A stretch of 52,321 bases of DNA, taken from NCBI GenBank assembly GCA_017516465.1, contig JAFXCR010000025.1, positions 1 to 52,321 on the forward strand, in the 5' to 3' direction. Positions 51,019-52,321 of the stretch are shown piece after piece. Every line of letters starts with the position of its first letter. Positions within the stretch are counted from its first letter, which is position 1. Origin of the DNA: Ruminococcus sp. (GTDB lineage: Bacteria; Bacillota; Clostridia; Oscillospirales; Ruminococcaceae). The notes under the pieces are model-generated. The model had not been told where the DNA came from, searched no databases, and was given only the letters and a program-made list of their open reading frames with translations. The translations under genes were made by a program, and so were the position numbers.

Positions 51019-51714
51019 TTACAGCATTGAGGCAAGCTGTTGGCTGCTGTATGGTATAATCTTCCAGCCCTCGCCTGCAATTTGTACAGCAACAACTGAT
51101 ATATTTACTTCTTCCTCTGTACCGGCTGATGCAATCGTGTAAGAAACATCCGCCAGACAGGATGCCGTCACCATTACCGGTACATCATGCTCTATTCCGC
51201 AATTTCTTGCAGTCGATACAAAGTACTGTTCCAGCATATCCAGCCACGGTTCTTCATTGAGCATATTACAGCTGTTTATATTTATATCTGATATTTCAAT
51301 TTCTTCACTGCCGCCTTCTCCGAAATTTTTTTCTGCGTCAGTTCCGATAAGCTCAGTATAAATAGCTTCCGGATACAAATATTTCAGCGTATTTTCTACA
51401 TCTGAATCTGTATACATTACTTCAATAAAGTCACGGACAGCTTTTTCAGCTTCCGGATCACATTCTGCATCTTCCTTAATCTTCTTCGGAGGAGCTGTCG
51501 TGCTTTCCAGAGCTTCTGCCGACTTTTTTCTGACGCTTTCCCCTGCCCTTTTCTCAGCTTCCTCAAAAGTATATTTTCCGGATGAAGCTTTATTTGAAGA
51601 AGTGTCGCTTGAAGAAGTATCGCCTTCCGATGAACTTCCACTGTTTTTTCCGCATGAAACCGCTGTTCCCGCAAAAATCATCAGCGAAGCCGCCAGAATT
51701 ATCATTTTTTTCAT
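51019..51714 (-). CDS. Lipoprotein of unknown function
   Basis: Encodes 231 residues. Signal peptide with lipobox AVSC (Cys near 21), a Ser/Asp/Thr-rich linker, then a mixed alpha/beta domain. FIEVMYTDSDVENTLKYLYP and the closing VVAVQIAGEGWKIIP resemble NTF2-like DUF domains found in clostridial lipoproteins. I cannot name a role. GAGGTGAAG precedes the ATG. It may be co-transcribed with glmU. Confidence 0.72.
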   Translation of the reverse strand: MKKMIILAASLMIFAGTAVSCGKNSGSSSEGDTSSSDTSSNKASSGKYTFEEAEKRAGESVRKKSAEALESTTAPPKKIKEDAECDPEAEKAVRDFIEVMYTDSDVENTLKYLYPEAIYTELIGTDAEKNFGEGGSEEIEISDININSCNMLNEEPWLDMLEQYFVSTARNCGIEHDVPVMVTASCLADVSYTIASAGTEEEVNISVVAVQIAGEGWKIIPYSSQQLASML

Positions 51715-51884
51715 AAAAATACTTCACCTCTGAATTATACATCTATTTCTAATTATTACAAACTTTAACAAAAAATTCAAGTCTTTTTTGAAAAATTATT
51801 TTGCCCCCGACTTTTTTGTATAAAGTGCAAAAAAACTAACTAATAATTTTTATCAAATTCTATATGGTAATTCTTCCCGAAATG

Positions 51885-51893
51885 TGTTATAAT
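51885..51893 (+). promoter_or_regulatory. Extended -10 promoter of ppdK
   Basis: TGTTATAAT (51885-51893 includes TG at 51885-51886). There is no good -35 box at 17 bp (TGGTAA). A hairpin CGAATC/GATTCG (51904-51933) opens the leader and may stabilise the mRNA. Confidence 0.6.
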
Positions 51894-51961
51894 AATAATA
51901 ACTCGAATCAGGACATTTCTATGCCCCGATTCGGTAATGTAAAAAATGGAGGTATATACCA

Positions 51962-52321
51962 ATGGCACATCAGTATTGTTATTTATTCTCCGAGGGTAAT
52001 GCAGATATGCGTGAGATCCTCGGCGGTAAGGGTGCAAATCTTGCAGAAATGACCAACATGGGTCTTCCTGTTCCTCAGGGCTTCACAATCTCCACAGAAG
52101 CTTGCACAGCTTACTACGACGATGGTCGCAAGATCAACGACGAAATCATGGCTCAGATTAACGAGTATATCGTTAAGATGGAAGAAGTTACAGGCAAGAA
52201 GTTCGGCGATAAGGAGAATCCGCTCCTCGTTTCCGTTCGTTCAGGTGCTCGTGCTTCAATGCCCGGTATGATGGACACAATCCTCAACCTCGGTCTTAAC
52301 GAGGACGTTGTAAATTACATG
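51962..52321 (+). CDS. ppdK: Pyruvate, phosphate dikinase, N-terminal part
   Basis: The first 120 residues of a protein that runs off the right edge (usual length about 870-880). The start [30 protein letters not shown] is the family N-terminus (here joined from short adjoining motifs [43 protein letters not shown]). It interconverts pyruvate, ATP and Pi with PEP, AMP and PPi, a glycolytic step typical of Ruminococcus. GGAGG is about 10 nt before the ATG. The missing part would hold the phospho-His and PEP sites. Confidence 0.96.
   Translation, partial: MAHQYCYLFSEGNADMREILGGKGANLAEMTNMGLPVPQGFTISTEACTAYYDDGRKINDEIMAQINEYIVKMEEVTGKKFGDKENPLLVSVRSGARASMPGMMDTILNLGLNEDVVNYM

Overview
The window looks like chromosome of an anaerobic, fibre-degrading Ruminococcus-type Firmicute (Oscillospiraceae), probably close to the R. 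flavefaciens group. The evidence is: moderate-to-low GC; Gram-positive gene orders (rimP-nusA-ylxR-ylxQ-infB-rbfA, secG-rnr, ymdB-spoVS); near-consensus sigma-A promoters with 17-bp spacers; a secreted 1294-residue xylanase with a GH10 domain, an internal dockerin and a GH43 domain; a GH94 disaccharide phosphorylase; and pyruvate phosphate dikinase. The species is inferred from content only.

Layout. 0-3.3 kb: a leftward set of three genes (membrane protein, NYN-LOTUS RNase-like protein, transglutaminase-like protein) behind a leftward tRNA cluster (Val, Asp, Phe, Gly). 3.6-8.2 kb: recG, spoVS, ymdB, an amidohydrolase and a membrane protein, all leftward. 8.2-11.4 kb: a hairpin-rich repeat, then a P-type cation ATPase under a yybP-ykoY (Mn2+) riboswitch with a visible terminator. 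11.5-15.5 kb: a DUF21/CBS (CorC-like) protein with a structured leader, a membrane-anchored Ig-like protein and a flippase. 15.5-21.2 kb: a palindromic repeat, then a five-gene Gld-type ABC transporter operon. 21.2-30.1 kb: the leftward rimP-nusA-ylxR-ylxQ-infB-hyp-rbfA-nrnA-truB-ribF operon with a hairpin in its leader. 30.3-35.2 kb: pth, mfd and a lipoprotein, rightward. 35.2-38.2 kb: an array of palindromes and the GH94 gene. 38.3-42.5 kb: secG, rnr, a lipoprotein, a candidate ~113-nt small RNA and a solitary spoVAC. 42.5-46.8 kb: the xylanase gene. 46.8-47.8 kb: an XRE regulator divergent from a zinc-ribbon membrane protein with twin operators and an apparent ACG start. 48-49.6 kb: a helical protein of unknown function and a candidate ~385-nt structured noncoding RNA. 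49.6-52.3 kb: glmU, a lipoprotein and the 5' end of ppdK.

How the parts fit. Most genes are housekeeping: translation and RNA maturation, repair, cofactor, cell-envelope precursors and secretion. The accessory signal is plant-fibre use: xylan is cut outside the cell by the dockerin-bearing enzyme, and a GH94 enzyme phosphorolyses an imported disaccharide inside. The most promising undescribed elements are noncoding. They are the 49.15-49.54 kb RNA (own promoter, several hairpins, own terminator), the 41.97-42.08 kb RNA with a Shine-Dalgarno-complementary tract, the XRE/zinc-ribbon control region, and palindromic repeats bracketed by duplicated terminator hairpins at 15.5 and 35.2 kb, which suggest an element that inserts at terminators.
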